The notes under the pieces are model-generated. The model worked only from the letters and a program-made list of their open reading frames with translations, searched no databases and was not told where the DNA came from. DNA of 64,000 bases from Pseudomonas sp. PD9R (GTDB lineage: Bacteria; Pseudomonadota; Gammaproteobacteria; Pseudomonadales; Pseudomonadaceae): positions 1-64,000 of the forward strand of contig NZ_JAHTMR010000017.1 in assembly GCF_019200975.1 (NCBI RefSeq), given 5' to 3'. Shown here piece after piece: positions 32,978 through 41,184 of the stretch. The position numbers were made by a program, and so were the translations under genes. Numbering within the stretch: position 1 is the first letter of the stretch; the number at the start of each line of letters is the position of its first letter.

Positions 32978-33058
32978 AGATCAAAAGATCGCAGCCTTCG
33001 GCAGCTCCTACATGTGATCCCCTGTAGGAGCTGCCGAAGGCTGCGATCTCTTGATCTC
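32978..33058. repeat. REP pair, family A, copy linked to the long repeat-protein gene
   Basis: Same orientation, variant and position as the pair at 31361-31450, with a slightly shorter spacer (TGTGATCC). The sequence beyond it, GTCACCCGTAACCAATA, also matches, showing that the duplication includes both. Confidence 0.9.
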
Positions 33059-33089
33059 AAGTCACCCGTAACCAATATTCGCAGGCATG

Positions 33090-33120
33090 AAAAAACCCGG
33101 CTGATCAGGCCGGGTTTTTT
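33090..33120 (-). terminator. Terminator of the long repeat-protein gene
   Basis: AAAAAACCCGGCTGATCAGG plus CCGGGTTTTTT: a perfect stem CCCGGC/GCCGGG with A- and T-runs on both sides, about 30 bp beyond the stop of the gene at 33148. Confidence 0.9.
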
Positions 33121-33147
33121 GTGGGTGTTGCGGTGAAGCTATTTTGA

Positions 33148-33588
33148 TCAGGCGACGGAGTTGCCTTGCAGGCGATCCGAGCCATCAGCGGCAACGGTGT
33201 TGCCTTGCAGACGGTCCGAGCCATCGGCGGCGACGGTGTTGCCTTGCAGGCGGTCAGAGCCATCGGCGGCGACGGTGTTGCCTTGCAGGCGGTCAGAGCC
33301 ATCGGCGGCGACGGTGTTGCCTTGCAGGCGATCGGAACCATCGGCGGCAACGGTGTTGCCTTGCAGGCGATCCGAGCCATCAGCAGCGACGCGGTTTTCG
33401 ATCAGGCGGTCGGAGCCACCTTCGGCCACACGATTCTGGATCAGGCGATCCGAACCACCTTCAGCGACACGGCTTTCAATCAGACGATCCGAACCGCCTT
33501 CAGCGACGACAGGCTGAGCAGAGGAAGCGGCGAAAGCGTTCACTGCGAAGATCGAGAAAGCGATGCTGAGGATGGTTTGGCGTTTCAT
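33148..33588 (-). CDS. Secreted tandem-repeat protein, nine 13-residue units
   Basis: Protein of 146 aa: signal peptide MKRQTILSIAFSIFAVNAFA, then a linker ASSAQPV and nine units. The first three are VAEGGSDRLIESR, VAEGGSDRLIQNR and VAEGGSDRLIENR; the next six are VAADGSDRLQGNT (last one with S), then VA. The DNA repeat of 39 bp is almost identical across the last five units, so these were added recently by slippage or unequal crossing-over. Each unit has an Arg near its middle and, in the first type, one at its end. The motif DGSDRLQGN resembles RTX calcium-binding turns; whether it binds metal is untested. Paralogue of the gene at 31535. Confidence 0.82.
   Translation of the reverse strand: MKRQTILSIAFSIFAVNAFAASSAQPVVAEGGSDRLIESRVAEGGSDRLIQNRVAEGGSDRLIENRVAADGSDRLQGNTVAADGSDRLQGNTVAADGSDRLQGNTVAADGSDRLQGNTVAADGSDRLQGNTVAADGSDRLQGNSVA
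33151..33501. repeat. Tandem array of 39 bp, nine units, inside the repeat-protein gene
   Basis: Units read GTTGCCTTGCAGGCGGTCAG followed by AGCCATCGGCGGCGACG on the plus strand. Five of the six C-terminal units differ by only a few bases; the three N-terminal units form a second type. All units keep frame. Confidence 0.9.
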
Positions 33589-33860
33589 GATCGTGTGCTC
33601 CGGGGTGTTATTGGTTGGTATGGAGCTGATGTTACGCCGTGGATTTTTTATGAGAACTTCATTGACGTGATGGTGAACATCGACGGCATTGATAGGGCGA
33701 ACGGCATACCCATCGTGGGCCTGATGATGCGGTCGTCGGATGGCCAGAGCGAGACAGGTAGCGGCTTCTACACTGGTGAGCGGGCGCGTGCTGGTAAAAA
33801 GAGTCTTTCTACTGTGAGTAGAGTCAGTCGCTGCAAAGAGATCACCGAAAGGAGATGTGC

Positions 33861-34484
33861 ATGTATCAGCTCTATGGTCACCGCAATTCGGGTGCCGCGG
33901 CGATCGAGGCCGCGCTGGAACTGTGCGAGATTGCCTATCGTTTCATCGATGTCGAAGCGACCCCGGAGGCAGCCCTGGCCTTGGAAAAGCTCAATACGCT
34001 GAAACAGATACCGACGCTGCAATTACCCGACGGCAGCATCCTCACCGAGAGCGCGGCAATCCTGATTCACCTGGCGCTGACGTTCCCCCAGGCGAAGTTG
34101 TTGCCGAGTGATCCTGCCGACCGCGATCAGGCCATTCGTGGTCTGGTCTACATCGTCAGCAATTGCTATGCGGCCATCGGCATAATCGACTACCCCGAAC
34201 GCTGGTTGGCCGAAGCCGATGAATCGTCACGGCAAAACCTCATGACAGGCGCCCGTACACGGCTGCATTGGAGTTGGGAGGTGTTTGCCGATCAGTTCTC
34301 GGGCGAGTTGTACTTGGGCGCCGAAACACCTGGGGCGCTGGATGTGCTGGCGGCGGTGGTCAGCCGGTGGGCGGGGAGCCGCGAACATTTGCGCAATGCC
34401 CGACCGGGGTTTTTCGCCTGGCTGGAACGCATCGACCGGCATCCGACGCTGGCACCGGTGTTTGCCCGGCATTGGCCAGGCTGA
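33861..34484 (+). CDS. Glutathione S-transferase family protein
   Basis: GST of 207 aa. The N-terminal thioredoxin fold has QLYGHRNSGAAAIEAALELC, cis-Pro in IPTLQLPDGSILTESAAIL (about 48-66) with the ES pair that binds the glutathione glutamyl group. The C-terminal helical domain follows. The ATG at 33861 is used because GGAG lies 6 nt before it; the ATG two codons upstream is too close. It probably detoxifies electrophiles, substrate unknown. No linked gene. Confidence 0.88.
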   Translation: MYQLYGHRNSGAAAIEAALELCEIAYRFIDVEATPEAALALEKLNTLKQIPTLQLPDGSILTESAAILIHLALTFPQAKLLPSDPADRDQAIRGLVYIVSNCYAAIGIIDYPERWLAEADESSRQNLMTGARTRLHWSWEVFADQFSGELYLGAETPGALDVLAAVVSRWAGSREHLRNARPGFFAWLERIDRHPTLAPVFARHWPG

Positions 34485-34498
34485 GCACCGAAATCTAC

Positions 34499-34588
34499 TG
34501 TAGGAGCGAGCTTGCTCGCGATGGCGGCCTTACATTAAACATCAATGTCGGCTGGAATGGCCTCATCGCGAGCAAGCTCGCTCCTACA
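34499..34588. repeat. REP doublet, family B
   Basis: Perfect inverted arms TGTAGGAGCGAGCTTGCTCG and CGAGCAAGCTCGCTCCTACA, with a central ACATTAAACATCAATGTCGG. It separates the GST and CBS genes. Confidence 0.9.
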
Positions 34589-34608
34589 GGATTTGCTGTG
34601 CTTTCGCA

Positions 34609-35049
34609 TTACTCGCCGCGAATGTACTGCTCCAACTGGCGAATCAATTCCGCCTGTTCGGCAATGGCTTCCTTGACCAGGTCGCCAATCGACAGCAAGC
34701 CAATCAACTTGCCGTTTTCCACCACCGGCAGGTGACGCAGGCGTCTGTCGGACATGATGCCCAGGCAGGTGTCGACGGTTTGGTGAGTATCCACGGTGAT
34801 CACCGGCGACACCATGATGTCGCGTACCGGCGTACCCACCGAAGAGCGGCCATGCAGCACCAGTTTGCGCGCGTAATCGCGCTCACTGATGATGCCCAGC
34901 ACCTCGTCATTCTCCACCACCAGCAAGGCGCCGACGTTCTTCTCGGCCATCTTCATCAGCGCTTCGAGCACCATATGATCAGGTTTGATCTGGTGCACTT
35001 CCTGATTCTTCTGATCTTTCAACTTGAGCAGTTGCGCGACGGTTTTCAT
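34609..35049 (-). CDS. CBS-domain protein
   Basis: Protein of 146 aa made of two CBS motifs (about 15-70 and 80-135), forming a Bateman module that binds adenine nucleotides such as AMP, ATP or NAD. Sequence marks are MVLEALMKMAEKNVGALLVV, GIISERDYARKLVLHGRSS and VRDIMVSPVITVDTHQTVD. It lacks a linked enzyme domain, so it likely acts as a regulatory partner of another protein. ATG at 35047-35049. It stands alone between REP elements. Confidence 0.9.
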   Translation of the reverse strand: MKTVAQLLKLKDQKNQEVHQIKPDHMVLEALMKMAEKNVGALLVVENDEVLGIISERDYARKLVLHGRSSVGTPVRDIMVSPVITVDTHQTVDTCLGIMSDRRLRHLPVVENGKLIGLLSIGDLVKEAIAEQAELIRQLEQYIRGE

Positions 35050-35183
35050 GGCGGTTTCTCGGGTGTTGTCGTTGTTCTTGAAGAATCGTAGACCCAAGCG
35101 TTGAGGGCAAGAGAGAAAACGGCACATAACACTCAAAAAACGTCATTTGGCGGTTTTTCTTCGGTAAAGCCACCCCATCCCCC

Positions 35184-35276
35184 TGTAGGAGCTGCCGCAG
35201 GCTGCGATCTTTTGATCTTGCTGTTCACAATCAAAGTCAAAAGATCGCAGCCTGCGGCAGCTCCTACGGATACGCG
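35184..35276. repeat. REP doublet, family A
   Basis: Inverted arms TGTAGGAGCTGCCGCAGGCT with GATC-rich inner part and a spacer of about 15 bp, between the divergent CBS and polB genes. Confidence 0.9.
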
Positions 35277-35311
35277 TAGAATCACCCTCTGAATTAAATG
35301 AGAGGTTTGCA

Positions 35312-37675
35312 GTGGTGGATTTACCGCAGGGCTTCGTCCTGACCCGGCATTGGCGCGACACCCCGACCGGCACGGAAGTCGAGTTCTGGCTGGCGACCGA
35401 TACCGGTCCCCGGCGCATCCGCCTGCCTCATCAGCCCTCAGTGGCATTCATCCCCGAAGCCCACCGCGAGCAGGCCGAGGCGCTGCTGCATGACGAAAAG
35501 AACGTCGAACTGCGAGAATTGGCCTTGCAGGATTTCGAACACCGTCCGGTGCTCGGCCTTTATTGCCAGCAGCACGGGCAATTGATGCGCCTGGAAAACG
35601 CGCTGCGCAGGGCCGGTGTCGAGGTGTTCGAGGCGGATGTGCGGCCACCGGAACGCTATATGATGGAACGCTTCATCACCGCCCCGGTGCGTTTTGGTGG
35701 TACGCCGGGTGCCGATGGCCTGTTGATTGATGCGCAAATGAAGCCTGACCCCGGCTACCGGCCGAACCTCAAACTGGTCTCGCTGGACATCGAAACCACC
35801 GCCCAGGGCGAGTTGTACTCAATCGCCCTGGAAGGCTGCGGCGAACGTCAGGTGTACATGCTCGGCCCGCCCAATGGCGACGACAGCCAAGTGGATTTCC
35901 AGCTCGAATACTGCGAGTCCCGGACTCTGCTGCTGAAAAAACTCAACGCATGGTTCGCCCGACACGACCCGGACGCGATCATCGGCTGGAATGTCGTGCA
36001 GTTCGACCTGCGGGTGCTGCACGAACACGCCAGGCGCCTGGCGGTGCCGCTGAAACTGGGGCGTGGTGGCGAGGAAATGCAGTGGCGTGAACACGGCAAC
36101 GGCAACCACTATTTCGCTTCCGCCGCTGGCCGCTTGATCATCGACGGCATCGAAGCCCTGCGCTCGGCGACCTGGAGCTTCCCGTCGTTCAGCCTGGAAA
36201 ACGTCGCGCAAACCTTGCTAGGCGAGGGCAAGTCGATCGACAACCCGTACCAGCGCATGGACGAAATCAACCGTATGTTCGCCGAGGACAAACCGGCGCT
36301 GGCCAAGTACAACCTCAAGGACTGCGAGCTGGTCACACGGATTTTCGCCCAGACCGAGTTGCTGACATTTTTGCTGGAGCGAGCCAGCGTCACCGGGTTG
36401 CCGGTAGATCGCATGGGCGGTTCGGTGGCGGCGTTCACTCACCTCTACATGCCGCTGATGCACCGCCAGGGCTTCGTCGCGCCGAACCTCGGCGGGCGCC
36501 CGCCGCAAGCCAGCCCCGGCGGATTCGTCATGGACTCGCAACCGGGGTTGTACGAGTCGGTGCTGGTGTTCGATTACAAAAGCCTCTATCCCTCGATCAT
36601 CCGCACTTTCCTCATCGACCCGGTGGGCTTGATCGAAGGACTCAAACATCCCGATGACAGTGAGTCCGTGCCGGGCTTTCGCGGGGCGCGTTTTTCCCGC
36701 ACCCGGCATTGCCTGCCCGCCATTGTTGCCCGTGTCGCCGAAGGCCGGGAGATTGCCAAGCGCGAACACAACGCGCCGCTGTCCCAGGCGCTGAAGATCA
36801 TCATGAACGCTTTCTACGGCGTGCTGGGTTCCAGCGGTTGCCGCTTCTTTGATACGCGCCTGGCTTCATCCATCACGCTGCGTGGTCACGAAATCATGCT
36901 GCGCACCCGCAAGTTGATCGAAGACCAGGGGCACACGGTGATTTACGGCGACACCGATTCGACCTTTGTCTGGCTGCGCCGCGCCCACGGTCAGCAGGAG
37001 GCCGCACAGATCGGCCGCGCGCTGGTGGATCACGTCAACCAGTGGTGGCGCGAGCACGTGCAGCAGGAATACGGGCTGGAAAGTGCGCTGGAACTACAGT
37101 TCGAAACTCACTACAAACGCTTCCTGATGCCGACCATTCGCGGTGCGGAGGAGGGCAGCAAGAAGCGCTATGCGGGGCTGGTCACCCGTGCCGATGGCAC
37201 CGATGAAATGGTCTACAAAGGCCTGGAAACCGTACGCACCGACTGGTCGCCGCTGGCACGGCAGTTCCAGCAGGAGTTGTACCTGCGCATCTTCAATCGC
37301 AAACCTTATCAGGACTATGTGCGCGATTATGTGCGCAAGACCCTGGCCGGTGAGTTCGACGAACGCCTGATCTACCGCAAACGCCTGCGCCGTACCCTCG
37401 ACGACTACCAGCGCAACGTCCCGCCGCATGTGCGGGCGGCGCGTATCGCCGACGCTTACAACGACCAGCAAGGCCGCCCGCGGCAATATCAAAATGGCGG
37501 CTGGATCAGTTATGTGATCACCGTCGCCGGTCCTGAGCCGCTGGAGATTCGCAGCGCACCCATCGATTACGACCATTACGTCACGAAGCAATTGCAACCG
37601 GTGGCCGACGCGATTTTGCCGTTTGTCGACGACGATTTCTCAACCCTGATCGGTGGGCAATTGGGCCTGTTTTGA
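35312..37675 (+). CDS. polB: DNA polymerase II (family B)
   Basis: Polymerase of 787 aa, a repair and translesion enzyme usually induced by DNA damage. The 3'-5' exonuclease motif is SLDIETT (D159, E161), pol motif A is DYKSLYPSIIRTF (about 420), motif B KIIMNAFYGVLGSSG (about 495), and motif C YGDTDST (about 546). Length and motif order match E. coli Pol II. A GTG start at 35312 follows TGAGAGG. I could not find a clear LexA box just upstream. The 3' end overlaps the convergent DUF1810 gene by 36 bp. Confidence 0.95.
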   Translation: MVDLPQGFVLTRHWRDTPTGTEVEFWLATDTGPRRIRLPHQPSVAFIPEAHREQAEALLHDEKNVELRELALQDFEHRPVLGLYCQQHGQLMRLENALRRAGVEVFEADVRPPERYMMERFITAPVRFGGTPGADGLLIDAQMKPDPGYRPNLKLVSLDIETTAQGELYSIALEGCGERQVYMLGPPNGDDSQVDFQLEYCESRTLLLKKLNAWFARHDPDAIIGWNVVQFDLRVLHEHARRLAVPLKLGRGGEEMQWREHGNGNHYFASAAGRLIIDGIEALRSATWSFPSFSLENVAQTLLGEGKSIDNPYQRMDEINRMFAEDKPALAKYNLKDCELVTRIFAQTELLTFLLERASVTGLPVDRMGGSVAAFTHLYMPLMHRQGFVAPNLGGRPPQASPGGFVMDSQPGLYESVLVFDYKSLYPSIIRTFLIDPVGLIEGLKHPDDSESVPGFRGARFSRTRHCLPAIVARVAEGREIAKREHNAPLSQALKIIMNAFYGVLGSSGCRFFDTRLASSITLRGHEIMLRTRKLIEDQGHTVIYGDTDSTFVWLRRAHGQQEAAQIGRALVDHVNQWWREHVQQEYGLESALELQFETHYKRFLMPTIRGAEEGSKKRYAGLVTRADGTDEMVYKGLETVRTDWSPLARQFQQELYLRIFNRKPYQDYVRDYVRKTLAGEFDERLIYRKRLRRTLDDYQRNVPPHVRAARIADAYNDQQGRPRQYQNGGWISYVITVAGPEPLEIRSAPIDYDHYVTKQLQPVADAILPFVDDDFSTLIGGQLGLF

Positions 37676-38110
37676 GTCCATCAGTGACAATGTCCAGTCG
37701 TCCAGAATGCCGTGGAAGTACTGGTTCAAGGCTTGATGGAAGGGGCTGTCGTCGTCGGCGACCTGAGCAAAGAGTGTCATCGATGAGTGGAATTTCAGAT
37801 CATCGGGATGGCCGAAAATCTCCGCCACCGAACGTTGCGGGATATTCAGCACTTCTTGTGTGCACGTCCGAAGCCGCGCGCCCAGCAATGGATGGTCGAG
37901 ATAGGCTTGGGCTTCCTCCCGGGAGCGGATCGCGAAGCGTCGGGACATATCACTGCTCCCCAACCCGGCAAACTGCGGAAAGATGAACCACATCCAATGT
38001 CTGCGCTTGTGACCGGCATTCAACTCAGCCTGAACCCGGTCGAACACCGGGTCCTGCGCCTGAACAAAGCGCTGCAGGTTAAAGGCGTCAAGCGCATCGG
38101 TGCTTCTCAT
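37640..38110 (-). CDS. DUF1810-family protein
   Basis: Protein of 156 aa. DUF1810 marks are FVQAQDPVFDRVQAELNAG, HWMWFIFPQFAGLG and DDLKFHSSMTLFAQV. Families of this type have been linked to calpastatin-like annotations in eukaryotes, which is not meaningful here; function unknown. Its stop lies inside the last 36 bp of polB on the opposite strand, and the aldo/keto reductase gene is 29 bp from its start on the same strand, so both may be one transcript. Confidence 0.85.
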   Translation of the reverse strand: MRSTDALDAFNLQRFVQAQDPVFDRVQAELNAGHKRRHWMWFIFPQFAGLGSSDMSRRFAIRSREEAQAYLDHPLLGARLRTCTQEVLNIPQRSVAEIFGHPDDLKFHSSMTLFAQVADDDSPFHQALNQYFHGILDDWTLSLMDSKQAQLPTDQG

Positions 38111-38139
38111 ATTGAAGCCCTCGGGCAGACTGCGATGGC

Positions 38140-38961
38140 TCAGACCATGGCCAAGCGCTGCTTGCGTTGTGGCGCGCGAAACGCTTGGTCCAGCGCCTCC
38201 AGATCCCCAGCCTCAAGCGTCAATTGCGCCGCGTGTGCGTTAAGTCGCACGTGCTCGGGGCGTACCGCTTTAGGGATGGCGATCACCCCATCCTTGCGCA
38301 AAAGCCATGCCAGTGACACCTGTGCCGGCGTCACATCGTGACGGGCGGCCACTTGCCTGAGCGTGGCATGGGTCAACATCTTCCCACCCTGACCAATCGG
38401 ACAATACGCCATGACAGGCATTTTGTGCTGCTGGCACCAGGGCAGTAAATCAAATTCTATGCCGCGCTCTTCCAGGTTGTAGAGCACCTGATTGGTGGCG
38501 CAGGCCGGAGCGGGCAGTTTCTGCAGATCGTCGACGTCGAAATTGGACACGCCCCAGCGACCAATCTTGCCGGCTTCGCGCAGCTGTTCGAAGGCTTCGA
38601 TTGTTTCCTCAAGGGGATATTGGCCGCGCCAATGCAGCAGGTAGAGATCGATGTAGTCGGTGTTCAGTCGACGCAGACTACGCTCGCAGGCCTGGGGAAT
38701 GCCTTGGCGGCTGGCGTTGTGCGGATAGACCTTGCTGACCAGGAAAACCTCGTCGCGCTGGCCGGCGATGGCTTCACCCACCACGATCTCGGCGCCACCG
38801 TCGGCGTACATCTCGGCGGTGTCGATCAGCGTCATGCCCAACTCGATGCCCATGCGCAGGGCCGCCACCTCTTCACTGTGCCGGGAGCGGTCTTCGCCCA
38901 TTTTCCAGGTGCCTTGGCCGATGACCGGCACGTTGACGCCGGCCAACTCGAGAGAACGCAT
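38140..38961 (-). CDS. Aldo/keto reductase
   Basis: NADPH-dependent reductase of 273 aa, TIM barrel. Tetrad residues are visible: D in LIDTAEMYADGGAE, Y in EMYADGG, K in FLVSKVYPHNAS and H in YLLHWRGQYPLEE. The cofactor segment is GVIAIPKAVRPEHVRLNAHA. Closest in pattern to YafB/2,5-diketogluconate reductase-like proteins, but broad substrate range is common. It is upstream of the DUF1810 gene on the same strand. Confidence 0.9.
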   Translation of the reverse strand: MRSLELAGVNVPVIGQGTWKMGEDRSRHSEEVAALRMGIELGMTLIDTAEMYADGGAEIVVGEAIAGQRDEVFLVSKVYPHNASRQGIPQACERSLRRLNTDYIDLYLLHWRGQYPLEETIEAFEQLREAGKIGRWGVSNFDVDDLQKLPAPACATNQVLYNLEERGIEFDLLPWCQQHKMPVMAYCPIGQGGKMLTHATLRQVAARHDVTPAQVSLAWLLRKDGVIAIPKAVRPEHVRLNAHAAQLTLEAGDLEALDQAFRAPQRKQRLAMV

Positions 38962-39028
38962 GCAAATCTCCGTCTAAGTCCAGATCAATATTACTGTTGG
39001 CATTAGCATAGCTTCCGGGTTCCGCCAG

Positions 39029-39088
39029 AAGATCAAAAGATCGCAGCCTGCGGCAGCTCCTACATGACGTCGCGATTTTTTGATCCTG
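39029..39088. repeat. REP element, family A, with degenerate second arm
   Basis: One intact arm, GATCAAAAGATCGCAGCCTG CGGCAGCTCCTACA, is followed by a short remnant (CGCGATTTTTTGATCCTGG) that looks like the inner end of a decayed second arm. Confidence 0.7.
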
Positions 39089-39205
39089 GCTTTGCCGGTG
39101 ATCGATTGATGACTGTCTACACTGCACTTTTTCGCAACGACCGGCTCTATCCATAGCCAGGTTGCGGCGACTCCCGCCGCGCAAACATGTGCCAGCCCAT
39201 CCCTT

Positions 39206-39943
39206 ATGGTTCGAGCGTTGCCCCTTCACCGTTACCGAATTCGCCTGCTGGCCGGCCTGTTGCTGCTCTGCGCCAGCGGTTGCAGTCATCAGGACGGCAA
39301 CGACTTTTTTACTCAGATGCGTGAAGGCAAGCCCCAGGAATTTCTGCAAACCAGTGTCGACCGCATGGCCACCCTGACCATGCGCGACAACCTCGACAGC
39401 CTGTACCTGCTGATGAGCAAACTGTACCTGCGCAATCCCGACGAGCTGAAAAAATCCGGTTTCCTTGACGCCCGCACCGCCGGCAAACAAGTGCGCATGG
39501 CCATCGAACAGCAGCAGTCGCTGCCCACGCTGGGTGGCAAAAAAGACCTGGCGGCGTTGCGGTTTGCCATGAGCCCGGAGTTCCTCGGCGACCGGGTCGG
39601 TGCGTTCATCTATGCCATCGGCAGCATGCTGGTCACCGCCCACGGCAATCGCCTGGAGTTCTACATGACGGACGCGATCAACCCGACGTTTGTCAGCAAC
39701 GCCGCACGCAACATCGAAATCGCTACCTGGATTTTGAGCCAGCGGCAAAAACAGGACGGCCAGCCGCTGCTGTTTTCCAATGAGATTTCGGAAGAGGGCA
39801 GCAACCTGAGTTTTGCCGTGGAGTTCGGCAAAATCGTTGCACGCCTGGATCTGTTGACACAGATGCTGGACGAACGGTATCGGCGCATTGGCCTCAATTA
39901 CGCCCAGAGCCTGTTGTTCCTGAATTTCCTGCCCGTCCAATAA
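39206..39943 (+). CDS. Conserved hypothetical lipoprotein
   Basis: Protein of 245 aa with signal sequence LLAGLLLLCASGC (lipobox ASGC). The mature part is mainly helical: DFFTQMREGKPQEFLQTSVD, TMRDNLDSLYLLMSKLYLRN and YAQSLLFLNFLPVQ. It matches a lipoprotein type I associate with pseudomonads, with no known function. The start is weakly supported: an ATG at 39206 with only a poor ribosome site. The TSUP transporter follows after a REP doublet. Confidence 0.7.
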   Translation: MVRALPLHRYRIRLLAGLLLLCASGCSHQDGNDFFTQMREGKPQEFLQTSVDRMATLTMRDNLDSLYLLMSKLYLRNPDELKKSGFLDARTAGKQVRMAIEQQQSLPTLGGKKDLAALRFAMSPEFLGDRVGAFIYAIGSMLVTAHGNRLEFYMTDAINPTFVSNAARNIEIATWILSQRQKQDGQPLLFSNEISEEGSNLSFAVEFGKIVARLDLLTQMLDERYRRIGLNYAQSLLFLNFLPVQ

Positions 39944-39948
39944 CCCCC

Positions 39949-40043
39949 TGTAGGAGCTGTCGAGTGGAACGAGGCTGCGATCTCTTGATCTTGAAAAATC
40001 AAAATCAAAAGATCGCAGCCTCGTTGCACTCGACAGCTCCTGC
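39949..40043. repeat. REP doublet, variant with TCGAGTG-AACGAGG arms
   Basis: Both arms replace the GCCGCAGG core by TCGAGTGGAACGAGG or TCGAGTGCAACGAGG, so the change is symmetrical. Outer (TGTAGGAGCTG) and inner (GCTGCGATC) parts are as in family A. It is therefore a distinct subfamily, not a decayed copy. Confidence 0.85.
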
Positions 40044-40080
40044 ATCGGGATGTTCTGGGCATAAAGATAGATCGCATCGA

Positions 40081-40092
40081 TATAACTGGTTA
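40081..40092. promoter_or_regulatory. Short palindrome upstream of the TSUP gene
   Basis: ATAACTGGTTAT is a perfect inverted repeat (ATAAC/GTTAT) about 60 bp ahead of the start codon. Similar sites bind LysR regulators such as CysB, but nothing here identifies the protein. Confidence 0.3.
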
Positions 40093-40150
40093 TAAGAATT
40101 ATCGCTATGCTGCGGGCCAGATTTTCCTTGCAGTCTATGTGGACGTATCA

Positions 40151-40936
40151 ATGGAATTAGTGAACATCGGGTTGATTGTGGCCGGGCTGGTGGTCGGCTT
40201 CATCGTCGGCATGACTGGCGTGGGTGGCGGGTCGTTGATGACCCCCATCTTGCTGGCGTTTGGCATCAACCCCGCTACCGCGGTCGGCACCGATTTGCTG
40301 TACGCGGCCATCACTAAATCCAGCGGCGTGCTGGTTCACAGAAAGAACAACAACATCGATTGGGCGATTACCGGTTGGCTGACCCTCGGCAGCGTGCCGG
40401 CCGTGGCGCTGACGCTGTGGTTCCTCAGCAGCTTGCACAGCGCCCCCGATGCCATGAACGCGATCATCAAACAGGCTTTGGGTTTCGTCTTGTTCGCTAC
40501 CGCGCTGGCGATCCTGTTCAAGAAGCGTCTGCTGGATTTCGCCCACAAACGTGCTGGCGGCAATTACAACCCGAGTGGCACGCGCCTCAATATCCTGACG
40601 GTCATCACCGGCCTGGTGCTCGGCACCATGGTCGCACTGACTTCCATCGGCGCCGGCGCTTTGGGCACCGTGGCGTTGTTCATTCTCTATCCGCTCCTGC
40701 CGACCCGTCGCCTGGTGGGCACTGAAATCGCGCACGCCGTGCCGCTGACCCTGGTCGCCGGTCTTGGTCATGCGAGCATGGGCAATATGGATTGGCACGT
40801 ACTGGGTTTCCTGCTGATCGGTTCGCTGCCGGGGATTTACCTGGGCAGCCACCTGACGGGCCGCATTTCCGATGAACTGCTGCGTCCGTGCCTGGCAACC
40901 ATGCTGTTGCTGATCGGTTACAAACTGGCCTTCTGA
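40151..40936 (+). CDS. TSUP-family (TauE/SafE) sulfite/sulfonate exporter-like permease
   Basis: Membrane protein of 261 aa with about eight hydrophobic segments. The two family repeats are seen as VGFIVGMTGVGGGSLMTPIL and VLGTMVALTSIGAGALGTVA. Known members transport sulfite, sulfoacetate or other small anions. The ATG at 40151 gives the usual N-terminus; a GTG 12 bp upstream is possible. Just upstream is the palindrome ATAACTGGTTAT, a possible regulator site. No linked sulfur gene. Confidence 0.88.
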   Translation: MELVNIGLIVAGLVVGFIVGMTGVGGGSLMTPILLAFGINPATAVGTDLLYAAITKSSGVLVHRKNNNIDWAITGWLTLGSVPAVALTLWFLSSLHSAPDAMNAIIKQALGFVLFATALAILFKKRLLDFAHKRAGGNYNPSGTRLNILTVITGLVLGTMVALTSIGAGALGTVALFILYPLLPTRRLVGTEIAHAVPLTLVAGLGHASMGNMDWHVLGFLLIGSLPGIYLGSHLTGRISDELLRPCLATMLLLIGYKLAF

Positions 40937-41040
40937 TTGCTTGCGACACGCCAACTTCCATTCGCGGGTGAAAATTTCCAGCCGATGCCCGTCCGGGTCA
41001 TCGAAATACACCCGCCGCCTACCCGCGTAATCAAATATCT
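40937..41040 (-). pseudogene. C-terminal remnant of a glyoxalase/VOC-fold protein
   Basis: On the minus strand the frame reads RSKEIFDYAGRRRVYFDDPD followed by GHRLEIFTREWKLACRK. VYFDDPDGHRLEIFTR is the C-terminal metal-ligand strand of VOC proteins (glyoxalase I, extradiol dioxygenase and fosfomycin resistance families). A TAG stop is directly upstream in frame, there is no start codon, and the frame runs on antisense through the TSUP gene without the natural stop. The rest of the gene is absent, so this is a deletion remnant of about 35 codons. Confidence 0.7.
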
Positions 41041-41184
41041 CCTTCGAGCGCTACGTTCAGCCTGTTGCGCAATGACCGCCCTGACCTAAGCTTTGGGCAA
41101 GGCGAAACACATTTGCGGAGCGTCACCCGGAACGATCGCCGCGATGCGCAATCATTAGAGCGTGGATATCAAAAGGAGATGCGC

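Noticed and set aside
33151..33501. CRISPR-like regular repeats
   Set aside because: There are no spacers; the 39 bp units are directly adjacent and code in frame for a 13-residue repeat.
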